Shown: positions 1 to 5,714, numbered from the stretch's first letter. The stretch: 5,714 bases of DNA from Desulfuromusa sp. (GCA_021157505.1 JAGGWI010000147.1:1-5714), one strand, 5' to 3'. The notes: generated by a model not told the origin, from the letters alone. Numbers and translations: made by a program.

Positions 1-680
1 TACGCGAAAAGATTCTGGAAACCATCCGGGAAGCGATTCTTAAAGGTGACCTTAAGCCGGGTGAAAAGGTGGCAGAGCCTGAACTGGCAGAGAAGTTTGG
101 TATCAGCCGGACACCGATTCGTGAAGCGTTTCGCCAGTTAGAATCCGAAGGTTACTTGACGGTAGTGCCACGAAAAGGGGCCGTTGTCGCGGCTCTTTCG
201 GAGCGTGATGTGCAGGAGTATTATGCGGTCAAAAGTATTCTTGAGGGCTATGCTGCAGAGCTTGCCGCAGAAAACTTGACGGAAAAAGAGCTGACAAAGC
301 TGGAAACAATCAACGAACGACTTAAGCAGCTGAAAGATGAAGGTGATGTGAAAACCTTCTATAAAATCCATCATAATTTTCATGATACCTTTCTCAAGGC
401 CGCAAATAATAGCAAGTTGTACGATTTAATCAAGCAACTGGGAATGAAGTTCAGTCGGTTGCGGATGGCGTCCCTTTCGGTCGATGGACGGATGGCCATT
501 TCTGTTGCTGAGCATGAGAAGCTGCTTAAGGCGTTCCGTCAACATGATGGAAAAGCTGCTGAGGCGCTGGTAAAAAAGACTGCAGCTATCGGTGGCAACG
601 TATTGCTCGAAAGCATGGCTCACTCACGGGGGGAGCCAACCAGCAAAGCTCTACTTGGTGAAGAGGTAGACATCTATTGA
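1..680 (+). CDS. GntR family transcription regulator with FCD domain, 5' end missing
   Basis: Cytoplasmic DNA-binding regulator of the FadR/FCD branch of the GntR family, which typically senses a small carboxylic acid or similar metabolite. The reading frame is open from the first full codon at base 3, so the true start lies upstream; the GTG at 69 is inside the protein and is not a start. The N-terminal winged helix-turn-helix is nearly complete: ILKGDLKPGEKV, then ELAEKFGISRTPIREAFRQL, then the wing around VVPRKGAVV (to about base 200). An all-helical FCD ligand-binding domain follows (about 210-600), with FHDTFLKAANNSKL and AEHEKLLKAF. Two of the four usual FCD metal-ligand positions look changed: Asp to His at 369-371 and the last His to Thr at 579-581. 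The gene ends at TGA 678-680, 25 bases before a terminator. Its ligand and targets cannot be inferred. The family call is firm; the 5' end is simply outside the window. Confidence 0.93.
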   Translation, partial: REKILETIREAILKGDLKPGEKVAEPELAEKFGISRTPIREAFRQLESEGYLTVVPRKGAVVAALSERDVQEYYAVKSILEGYAAELAAENLTEKELTKLETINERLKQLKDEGDVKTFYKIHHNFHDTFLKAANNSKLYDLIKQLGMKFSRLRMASLSVDGRMAISVAEHEKLLKAFRQHDGKAAEALVKKTAAIGGNVLLESMAHSRGEPTSKALLGEEVDIY

Positions 681-705
681 TTTACAAGGTTTCTGTTATT
701 TGAAT

Positions 706-741
706 AAAAAAAGCCCTTCAGTTTTTCCTGGAGGGCTTTTT
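706..741. terminator. Bidirectional intrinsic terminator between convergent genes
   Basis: A 14-bp stem (708-721 paired with 728-741, one T-G wobble, core AGCCCTTCAG/CTGGAGGGCT) closes a 6-base loop TTTTTC. Reading rightward it ends in five T; reading leftward the flanking A run (706-712) gives seven U. It therefore suits both the GntR gene, whose stop is 25 bases upstream, and the minus-strand dehydrogenase gene, whose transcript would first cross the inverted-repeat element at 759-930. Confidence 0.9.
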
Positions 742-758
742 CTATCTCAGCTCAGGAG

Positions 759-930
759 TGTCCGGTTAGGAAACTGCAAGCTTTAAATCTGGCATAAAAA
801 ATCCCCCTCAATCCCCTTTTTCAAAGGGGGAGACATAAAAGCGCCCCTTTTTGGCAAAGAGGGGCTGGGGGAGATTCGAAGGTTTGGTTTAAATACAGTT
901 GTTTCAGCCACGCAAATAGTTAACCGGACA
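759..930. mobile_element. MITE-like 172-bp element with 10-bp terminal inverted repeats
   Basis: Perfect inverted repeats TGTCCGGTTA (759-768) and TAACCGGACA (921-930) bracket a non-coding 172-bp stretch. Similarity goes on inward in a gapped way: GAAACTG then CTTTAAAT on the left (770-788) against, on the opposite strand, GAAACAACTG then ATTTAAAC on the right. The interior is a G/C-run double hairpin (800-877). There is no open reading frame for a transposase, so it would be a non-autonomous element moved in trans. I see no convincing target-site duplication (flanks CAGGAG and TTGCTG), which weakens the mobile interpretation; a structured intergenic repeat is the alternative. It lies 7 bases past the stop codon of the minus-strand dehydrogenase gene. 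Confidence 0.5.
800..877. repeat. Palindromic double-hairpin repeat, C-run/G-run type
   Basis: Two hairpins sit side by side: CCCCTTT/AAAGGGG (813-819 with 823-829, loop TTC) and a 10-bp stem starting GCCCC and ending GGGGC (843-852 with 856-865, one T-G wobble, loop GGC). They are enclosed by outer arms AATCCCCC (800-807) and GGGGGAGATT (867-876), which pair with one bulged base. The whole forms a T-shaped or cloverleaf-like fold on either strand. The style matches the multicopy intergenic palindromes with C-run/G-run arms seen in many bacterial genomes; copy number in this genome cannot be judged from one window. It lies within the 759-930 inverted-repeat element and probably belongs to it. 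Confidence 0.7.
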
Positions 931-937
931 TTGCTGA

Positions 938-1825
938 TTACAGATAGGTTTTGATGTTGCTGGAAAATTCGTGCAGTTCCAAAGCGAAGTCATTTTTCCA
1001 ACTGTCATCGTTGCAGCTATTCCCTTCCAGGAGCATCTGCAGTTGATCACTGGTCATGGGGAATAACGGGATGCTTTGCAATGCTGCAACCACCGGTTTC
1101 ATCAACCAGAGGGGTTGGTGGATTTTTCGGGCCCCTGCTACCTGCCCCAGAGTTTGGGCAATCAGGTCGAGAAGCTGATTATAGCTGAAGGCTTGTGGTC
1201 CACAACACTGATAGGTTTTTCCAATGGCTTCCGGTTGGTTCAGAGCCGTAACAAAGCCTGCTGCAATATCGATCACGCTGACCGGTTGCAGTTGATATTG
1301 ACCATCCCCCATGACCGGAACAATGGGTAAAGCTTTGATCAATTGCGCCAACATGTTGACAAACTGATCCTCCGCTCCAAAAATCAATGAAGGGCGAAAA
1401 ATAGTCCAGTCTAACTTGGATTGACGCACTAACTCCTCAGCTTCCCATTTAGTCTGGTGGTAGTTGGTGACAGCATTTTCCCGGGTGCCGTTGGCGCTCA
1501 TCTGCAGATACCGTTTTATCCCCTGCTCTTCAGTTGCTTGCAGCATATTGTTGGTTGATTCGACATGCAATTTTTTAAAAGTGATTCCCCTGCCGGAAAA
1601 CTCGCGGATAATACCAACCAGATGAATCACCGCATCACAACCGGTCAATTGGTCACGCAGGGTTTCTGGTTGAGTCGTATCGCCGATAATGGTTTCTATC
1701 CCACCAAAATCATCGAGGGCATCAGCCCGTCTGACTAAAGCACGAACTGAATGATTTTTGACCAGCAGCTGTTGGATGATTTCCCTGCCTACGAACCCAC
1801 TTCCGCCGGTGATAAATACTTTCAT
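938..1825 (-). CDS. NDUFA9-like NAD(P)-binding atypical short-chain dehydrogenase
   Basis: A 295-residue Rossmann-fold protein of the atypical/extended SDR superfamily, closest in style to bacterial proteins named 'complex I NDUFA9 subunit family'. The nucleotide-binding motif TGGSGFVG is at residues 6-13. The SDR catalytic-type residues appear as Ser110 (in QMSANGT) and Tyr122/Lys126 (YHQTK). The segments WTIFRPSLIFG and the C-terminal QLQMLLEGN also fit this family. No signal peptide or membrane helix is seen. ATG at 1825 is chosen because GAGGGAG lies 5 bases upstream and the Rossmann fold begins at once (MKVFITGG). An in-frame ATG at 1876 would add 17 residues unlike the family and has no good ribosome binding site. 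The natural substrate is unknown; mitochondrial NDUFA9 is an accessory subunit of NADH dehydrogenase, but bacterial relatives may be unrelated to complex I, and no nuo genes are nearby. It is divergent from pckA and convergent with the GntR gene. Confidence 0.88.
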   Translation of the reverse strand: MKVFITGGSGFVGREIIQQLLVKNHSVRALVRRADALDDFGGIETIIGDTTQPETLRDQLTGCDAVIHLVGIIREFSGRGITFKKLHVESTNNMLQATEEQGIKRYLQMSANGTRENAVTNYHQTKWEAEELVRQSKLDWTIFRPSLIFGAEDQFVNMLAQLIKALPIVPVMGDGQYQLQPVSVIDIAAGFVTALNQPEAIGKTYQCCGPQAFSYNQLLDLIAQTLGQVAGARKIHQPLWLMKPVVAALQSIPLFPMTSDQLQMLLEGNSCNDDSWKNDFALELHEFSSNIKTYL

Positions 1826-1830
1826 AATCA

Positions 1831-1837
1831 CTCCCTC
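1831..1837 (-). promoter_or_regulatory. Ribosome binding site fixing the dehydrogenase start
   Basis: On the minus strand GAGGGAG lies 5 bases before the ATG at 1825. It supports this start over the in-frame ATG at 1876. Four of its bases are shared with one arm (1834-1843) of a 10-bp inverted repeat. Confidence 0.75.
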
Positions 1838-1924
1838 TGGGGACATTAAACTTATCCCCCAGCTATAATATATCATTTAAATGGTGCAAAAGTATTTGAC
1901 CCAATCTCGTAGAATCCCCAGAGG
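1834..1924. repeat. Pair of 10-bp inverted repeats in the divergent control region
   Basis: CCTCTGGGGA (1834-1843) and TCCCCAGAGG (1915-1924) are exact reverse complements, separated by 71 bases that include the candidate minus-strand promoter. One arm overlaps the dehydrogenase ribosome binding site; the other lies just upstream of the pckA -35 box. They could be two operator sites for one regulator, or could form an RNA stem masking the ribosome binding site if a transcript starts upstream of 1924. No function is shown. Confidence 0.5.
1862..1889 (-). promoter_or_regulatory. Candidate promoter for the dehydrogenase gene
   Basis: On the minus strand, TTGCAC (1889-1884) is followed after 16 bases by TATAGC (1867-1862), within an A/T-rich stretch (GATATATTATAG) that offers alternative -10 registers. 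A start near 1855 would give a leader of about 30 bases. The elements are imperfect, so this is a weak call. Confidence 0.35.
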
Positions 1925-1937
1925 TTGATATTTGGTC

Positions 1938-1966
1938 TTGCAAGGGTTGTGGGGAGGGAGTATAGT
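1938..1966 (+). promoter_or_regulatory. Predicted sigma70-type promoter of pckA
   Basis: TTGCAA (1938-1943) and TATAGT (1961-1966) are separated by the ideal 17 bases. A start point near 1973 would give a leader of about 88 bases before the pckA ATG. The -35 box sits inside a small palindrome CTTGCAAG (1937-1944), and a 16-bp palindrome covers the predicted start point. Confidence 0.65.
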
Positions 1967-1967
1967 G

Positions 1968-1983
1968 CGGCCGTTTACGGCCG
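1968..1983. promoter_or_regulatory. 16-bp palindrome at the predicted pckA start point, candidate operator
   Basis: CGGCCGT-TT-ACGGCCG is a perfect 7-bp inverted repeat with a 2-base centre, starting 1 base after the -10 hexamer. An overlapping second dyad, CCGTTT (1971-1976) and AAACGG (1984-1989), shares its bases. The position over the start point is typical of a repressor operator, but no known consensus is recognised and the binding protein is unknown. Confidence 0.45.
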
Positions 1984-2060
1984 AAACGGTGATAGTGACG
2001 AGGAAAGATCAGTTTTTCTAACCATAGATAGAAAACACCAACAGAAATGGGGAAACACAG

Positions 2061-3641
2061 ATGAGCGATGTGACCGCAGCGGGATTGGGACTGAAGAGTG
2101 TCGGCAAGGTTTATCATAATCTCAGCTATGATGAGCTGTTTGACCATGAAACAAAAAATAACGAGGGGGCACTTTCGGCCAACGGAACGATGATGGTCGA
2201 TACCGGTAAGTTTACCGGTCGCTCCCCTAAAGATAAATATTTTGTGCAGCAAGATCCCTCTCAGGGGAATATCGCCTGGGGCAATATCAATCAACCGGTT
2301 GCCGAAGAGATTTTTGATGAACTGTACGCTGAAGTTATCGATTATCTATCGGGCAAAGACATTTATGTTGCCGATGGCTTTACCGGTGCAAACCCACAAA
2401 CGACTCGCAAGATCCGTTTTGTGACCGAAATTGCCTGGCAATCCCATTTTATCAAAAATATGTTTATCCGTCCTGACGAAGCTCAACTGGACGGCTTTAC
2501 CCCCGATTTCACCGTTTATAATGCTGCCAGTATCAGCAATAAAAACTGGGAAAAGCATGGTTTGAATTCCGAGGTTTTTGTCATTTTCAACATTGAGAAG
2601 AATGTCGCAATTATTGGTGGTTCCTGGTACGGCGGTGAGATGAAAAAAGGGATCTTCACCATGATGAATTACTGGATGCCGCTGGAAAAAATTCTCTCCA
2701 TGCATTGCAGTGCCAATGTCGGTAAAGATGGCGATGTCTGCCTGTTCTTCGGTCTTTCTGGAACCGGGAAAACCACCTTGTCGACCGATGCCAGACGCAA
2801 ATTGATCGGAGATGATGAGCACGGTTGGGACGAGGATGGCATCTTCAACTTTGAAGGTGGCTGCTATGCAAAAACCATCGACCTGTCACCGGAGAGTGAG
2901 CCGGAGATCTTTAACGCGATCAGACGTGATGCCCTGCTGGAAAACGTCGTTTACAACGAAGATGGGATTATTGATTACACCGATAGTTCCAAAACTGAAA
3001 ATACCCGGGTCTCTTATCCGATTGACCATATTGACAACCATGAGCCAACTCTGATGGCGGGTCATCCGGAAAATATTATTTTCCTCACCTGCGATGCTTT
3101 TGGGGTGTTGCCCCCGGTTTCTAAATTAAACAAAGAGCAGGCGATGTATTATTTCCTCTCCGGTTACACCGCCAAGGTTGCCGGAACTGAGCGGGGTATT
3201 ACCGAGCCAGTGGCTGCTTTTTCCGCCTGCTTCGGGGAGGCTTTTTTGCCGCTTCATCCAACCGCCTATGCCAAACTGCTGGGTGAAAAGATGGACAAGT
3301 ACAATGTTAACGCTTATCTGGTGAACACTGGCTGGGCAGGTGGTGGCTACGGTGTTGGCAAGCGGATGAGCATCAAAGCAACCCGTGCCTGTGTCAATGC
3401 AATCCTGGACGGAAGTATCAAAAATTGCGAGTTTGAGCAAACCCGTTTCTTTAAGCTGAATATTCCAAAAGAGCTGGCCGGAGTTGATACCGATCTGTTG
3501 AATCCGCGTAATGCCTGGCCGGACAAGGACAACTTTGATCAGACTGCCAACAAGTTGGCCGGAATGTTTGTTAAAAACTTCAAGAAATATATCACCGATA
3601 ACGATGATTTTGATTTTACCCAGGCTGGGCCAAAGGTTTGA
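2061..3641 (+). CDS. pckA: Phosphoenolpyruvate carboxykinase (ATP)
   Basis: A cytoplasmic enzyme interconverting oxaloacetate plus ATP with phosphoenolpyruvate, CO2 and ADP; it is the entry step of gluconeogenesis and can run in reverse as an anaplerotic reaction. At 526 residues it is full length (the E. coli enzyme has 540). Family motifs are all present: TGRSPKDK (52-59, substrate-binding arginine), YGGEMKKG (190-197), P-loop GLSGTGKT (231-238), the metal-binding kinase-2 segment LIGDDEHGWDEDG (248-260), DSSKTENTR (308-316), GHPENIIFLTCDAFGVLPP (334-352) and NTGWAGGGYGVGKR in the C-terminal part. The P-loop and Asp pattern mark the ATP-dependent rather than the GTP-dependent family. ATG 2061 has a modest ribosome binding site (TGGGGA, 7 bases upstream) and gives a normal N-terminus. 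It is probably monocistronic, with its own promoter and terminator. No catalytic residue looks missing. Confidence 0.98.
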   Translation: MSDVTAAGLGLKSVGKVYHNLSYDELFDHETKNNEGALSANGTMMVDTGKFTGRSPKDKYFVQQDPSQGNIAWGNINQPVAEEIFDELYAEVIDYLSGKDIYVADGFTGANPQTTRKIRFVTEIAWQSHFIKNMFIRPDEAQLDGFTPDFTVYNAASISNKNWEKHGLNSEVFVIFNIEKNVAIIGGSWYGGEMKKGIFTMMNYWMPLEKILSMHCSANVGKDGDVCLFFGLSGTGKTTLSTDARRKLIGDDEHGWDEDGIFNFEGGCYAKTIDLSPESEPEIFNAIRRDALLENVVYNEDGIIDYTDSSKTENTRVSYPIDHIDNHEPTLMAGHPENIIFLTCDAFGVLPPVSKLNKEQAMYYFLSGYTAKVAGTERGITEPVAAFSACFGEAFLPLHPTAYAKLLGEKMDKYNVNAYLVNTGWAGGGYGVGKRMSIKATRACVNAILDGSIKNCEFEQTRFFKLNIPKELAGVDTDLLNPRNAWPDKDNFDQTANKLAGMFVKNFKKYITDNDDFDFTQAGPKV

Positions 3642-3687
3642 TTGTAAATTGAACAAATAAATTTTCGTTTTAACATTTTGATCGAAG

Positions 3688-3725
3688 AAAAAGAGTGTCT
3701 GGCTGCTGCTGGACACTCTTTTTTT
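3688..3725 (+). terminator. Intrinsic terminator of pckA
   Basis: A perfect 12-bp stem AAAAAGAGTGTC (3688-3699) with GACACTCTTTTT (3712-3723), which can be extended inward by wobble and G-C pairs around a TGCT loop, is followed by a run of seven T (3719-3725). It starts 46 bases after the pckA stop and should isolate pckA from thiL. Confidence 0.93.
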
Positions 3726-3745
3726 GTTTTATTGTCGACCTTTAC

Positions 3746-3774
3746 TTGACATAAAGTGAAAGAAAAATAATAAT
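3746..3774 (+). promoter_or_regulatory. Predicted sigma70-type promoter of thiL-cheR
   Basis: A full-consensus -35 box TTGACA (3746-3751) is followed by an A/T-rich stretch with -10 candidates TAATAA (3768-3773, 16-base spacer) or AATAAT (3769-3774, 17-base spacer). The implied leader is about 25-30 bases. It is too short for a thiamine pyrophosphate riboswitch, and no conserved riboswitch core is seen. Confidence 0.65.
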
Positions 3775-3806
3775 TAGCATATAAAAATTAATAATGGGTA
3801 AAGTTT

Positions 3807-4787
3807 ATGGTCACTAGTAAAAAAACTGGTCTGCAAGAGTTTGAGCTGATTCGTTGGATTCAGCGGCAAGCGGGGAGTTCCTCTCATCTGACCATGGGAA
3901 TCGGAGACGATTGCTCTATCCAGCCTCAGCACGCGGGCCAAGATCTATTAACCAGCACCGATTTATTTATTGAGGGGATCCATTTTAAACGGGAATGGAG
4001 CAACTGGTTTGATCTGGGGCGCAAGGCCGCAGCGGTTAATATCAGTGATATCGCAGCTATGGGGGGGACCCCGCAATCATTATATTTAGGTATCGGTCGC
4101 CCAAAAGAGATCAGTGATGGGGAGATGGAAGAGTTTCTGTCTGGATTTTTAACAGAAACCAGAAAATATGGTGCGGTTTTGGCCGGCGGTGATACCTGTG
4201 GTTCCCTCGGGGGATTAATGATTTCAGTGACCGTTCAGGGGACGGTTACCAGCGGTGAAGCTCTCTGCCGTCAGGGGGCCAGCTATGGAGATGCCATCTA
4301 TGTCTCTGGCTCTCTGGGTGATAGTGCTCTGGCTTTGCAGTTGTTGCAGTGTGGTAAGCAGCCCGATAGTGGTTTAGTGGAACGCTTTCATACTCCCACC
4401 CCACAGGTTGAGCTTGGACAGAAACTCTCCAAACGACAGCTGGCAACCGCCATGCTTGATATCTCCGATGGATTGCTCGCCGATCTTGGTCACATTCTGA
4501 CCGCCTCCGGGGTTGGTGCTGAGCTGGAAATGGCCGATCTTCCTTTATCCAAACCATTTCAGAAGGCGCTGCAAGCTGATCCGGGGTTGATAGATCTGGC
4601 TCTTGCCGGCGGGGAAGACTACGAGTTGGTTTTTACTTCGCCACTTAAAGATTTGGCTGTTCAAATAGGTTCACCTCATACCGTGACTCGAATCGGAGCT
4701 GTCAGTCAGGAACCGGGGTTGCGGATTCATCATCCCGATGGGGAACTGTACCGGTGTCAGCGAGGCGGCTTTGACCATTTTGCCTGA
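3807..4787 (+). CDS. thiL: Thiamine-monophosphate kinase
   Basis: Phosphorylates thiamine monophosphate with ATP to give thiamine pyrophosphate, the last step of cofactor synthesis, in the cytoplasm. The 326-residue protein is normal length for the PurM/ThiL superfamily and has its hallmarks in order: EFELIRWI near the N-terminus, GIGDD (31-35), STDLFIEGIHF (50-60), NISDIAAMGG (78-87), AGGDT (126-130), SGSLGDSALAL (167-177), LDISDGL (217-223), AGGEDYEL (267-274) and the closing GFDHF (321-325). The Asp residues of the GDD, ISD, GGDT and DISDG motifs are the expected Mg-ATP and substrate ligands. ATG 3807 gives the family-like N-terminus; the ribosome binding site is weak (GGGTAAAG close upstream), and the ATG at 3794 is out of frame. 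No other thiamine genes are adjacent. The 3' end overlaps the next gene, suggesting joint transcription and perhaps coupled translation. Confidence 0.96.
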   Translation: MVTSKKTGLQEFELIRWIQRQAGSSSHLTMGIGDDCSIQPQHAGQDLLTSTDLFIEGIHFKREWSNWFDLGRKAAAVNISDIAAMGGTPQSLYLGIGRPKEISDGEMEEFLSGFLTETRKYGAVLAGGDTCGSLGGLMISVTVQGTVTSGEALCRQGASYGDAIYVSGSLGDSALALQLLQCGKQPDSGLVERFHTPTPQVELGQKLSKRQLATAMLDISDGLLADLGHILTASGVGAELEMADLPLSKPFQKALQADPGLIDLALAGGEDYELVFTSPLKDLAVQIGSPHTVTRIGAVSQEPGLRIHHPDGELYRCQRGGFDHFA

Positions 4788-5688
4788 TACCAATAATACT
4801 CCAGCTGCAACGGGCTTTTCCTTGTCTCAGGATGAGGACCCAGAGGATTCATGTCGTAGCCCCTTTATTGGCAGTGACCTTGAGGATGCGGTTTATGGTC
4901 AGATAGCAACAATTTTGCAGGAGCAGCAGAACTTTTACCTGGAAGGGTACAAGGTCCCCTGTATCAAGCGGCGCTTAGCGGTGCGGATCAGGGCTGTTGG
5001 CGGCAACGATCCTGATGCTTACATTGAGTTGCTACGGGAAAATATGCACGAACAGGAACAGCTTCTGGCAACACTGAGTATTCATGTGTCACAGTTTTTC
5101 CGGAATGGAAGTGTTTTTAAGGTATTGGAGAAGCAAATATTACCCGAGCTGCTGGAAATTTCACGTCACAGCAGTAGCAAGCTAAGAATTTGGAGTGTTG
5201 GTTGTGCTAATGGCGAGGAGCCCTACTCCCTTGCTTTACTCTGTCAAAAGCAACGCTACCAAGAAGATTTACTCTCAATTGTCGGCACCGATCTGAGCCC
5301 GGAAGCCTTAACTCGAGCCAAGCGAGGTTTTTTTCCTCCCGAGCGAGTTCAGGGTGTTCCCGAAGAGATGCTGGCAGATTTTTTTATCAAAAGTGGCCAG
5401 CAATACCGATTGATTGAGCAGATCCGTGAACGGGTTCAGTTTTTTCGTCACGATATTATTGCAGATCAGCCGTTTTATCGGGCTAATCTGATCCTGTGCC
5501 GGAATTTGTTGATCTATTTTTCCCGCGCACAGCAGCAACAGATTATGGAAATTCTAGCAGCAGCGCTTCTGCCAGGTGGTTACCTGGTCCTGGGTAGAGC
5601 AGAAACTATGGCTTTAGGCAGCCGTAAACTGTTTGTCTGTATTGATCCTGCGGAAAGGATCTATCGACGGTTGCCTGGTACGGCATAA
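4738..5688 (+). CDS. cheR: CheR-type chemoreceptor glutamate methyltransferase
   Basis: Transfers methyl groups from S-adenosylmethionine to glutamates of methyl-accepting chemotaxis proteins, for adaptation. A helical CheR N-terminal domain (about residues 50-140) contains the variant LSIHVSQFFRN, whose FFR (120-122) matches the conserved Thr/Asn-rich FFR motif. The SAM-binding domain follows: WSVGCANGEEPYS (152-164), GTDLS (183-187), FFRHDI (235-240), LILCRNLLIYF (251-261) and LLPGGYLVLGRAE (277-289). No TPR or response-regulator domain is fused. The first 48 or so residues are acidic and low in complexity, and not part of the domain. The start is uncertain: ATG 4738 overlaps thiL by 50 bases with no clear ribosome binding site, while TTG 4780 (302 residues, 8-base overlap) has GAGGCGG at 4762-4768. 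No other chemotaxis gene is in view, so its receptor partner is unknown. Family call firm; the symbol is used in the general sense. Confidence 0.9.
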   Translation: MGNCTGVSEAALTILPDTNNTPAATGFSLSQDEDPEDSCRSPFIGSDLEDAVYGQIATILQEQQNFYLEGYKVPCIKRRLAVRIRAVGGNDPDAYIELLRENMHEQEQLLATLSIHVSQFFRNGSVFKVLEKQILPELLEISRHSSSKLRIWSVGCANGEEPYSLALLCQKQRYQEDLLSIVGTDLSPEALTRAKRGFFPPERVQGVPEEMLADFFIKSGQQYRLIEQIRERVQFFRHDIIADQPFYRANLILCRNLLIYFSRAQQQQIMEILAAALLPGGYLVLGRAETMALGSRKLFVCIDPAERIYRRLPGTA

Positions 5689-5714
5689 ATTTAAAGTTTC
5701 ATATCGGTGATATA

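Noticed and set aside
759..930. CRISPR array or att site reading of the repeats
   Set aside because: There are only two copies in inverted orientation, with no regular spacers and no integrase or cas genes nearby.
1826..1876. Longer N-terminus for the minus-strand dehydrogenase starting at ATG 1876
   Set aside because: The extra 17 residues are unlike the family, the Rossmann fold begins directly at the ATG at 1825, and that ATG has a good ribosome binding site 5 bases upstream.
1863..2294. Minus-strand open frame of 143 codons across the pckA start
   Set aside because: It lies antisense to the pckA 5' end and the control region, shows no recognisable domain, and would remove the well-supported pckA promoter region.
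3126..3716. Minus-strand open frame of 196 codons inside pckA
   Set aside because: It is a shadow of the strongly conserved pckA coding sequence, its start lies within the pckA terminator hairpin, and it has no family features.
3642..3806. Thiamine pyrophosphate riboswitch upstream of thiL
   Set aside because: The gap is occupied by the pckA terminator and an A/T-rich promoter; the leader is only about 30 bases, and no CUGAGA-like core is present.
5701..5713. Small inverted repeat ATATC-GGT-GATAT at the window end
   Set aside because: A 5-bp A/T-rich stem is expected by chance, and the window stops before any supporting context such as a T run.

Overview
The window looks like ordinary chromosomal DNA from a Gram-negative bacterium of moderate GC content. 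The mix of an ATP-type PEP carboxykinase, a stand-alone thiamine-monophosphate kinase, a CheR methyltransferase, an NDUFA9-like dehydrogenase and an FCD-type GntR regulator would fit a member of the Desulfuromonadales or a related former deltaproteobacterial group. That placement is an inference from gene content and protein style, not a sequence match.

Layout, left to right. (1) Bases 1-680 hold the 3' part of a GntR/FCD transcription regulator; its start lies upstream of the window. (2) Bases 681-937 hold no gene. They contain a strong terminator hairpin that can work in both directions (706-741), then a 172-bp element bounded by perfect 10-bp inverted repeats (759-930) with a G/C-rich double hairpin inside. 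(3) Bases 938-1825, minus strand, encode an NDUFA9-like atypical short-chain dehydrogenase. (4) Bases 1826-2060 form a divergent control region with a good sigma70-type promoter for pckA, a 16-bp palindrome at its predicted start point, a weaker minus-strand promoter, and a pair of 10-bp inverted repeats. (5) Bases 2061-3641 are a full-length pckA, closed by a clear intrinsic terminator (3688-3725). (6) A consensus-like promoter (TTGACA at 3746) precedes thiL (3807-4787), and thiL overlaps a cheR-type gene (4738-5688), probably as a two-gene operon.

The genes do not form one obvious pathway. pckA links oxaloacetate to PEP for gluconeogenesis, thiL makes thiamine pyrophosphate, and CheR methylates chemoreceptors. 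The regulator's target and the substrate of the dehydrogenase cannot be read from the sequence. No novel multi-gene system is visible. The points most worth checking are the small inverted-repeat element with its nested double hairpin, the palindrome at the pckA start point, the thiL/cheR overlap with its unclear start codon, and the altered metal-binding positions of the GntR protein.
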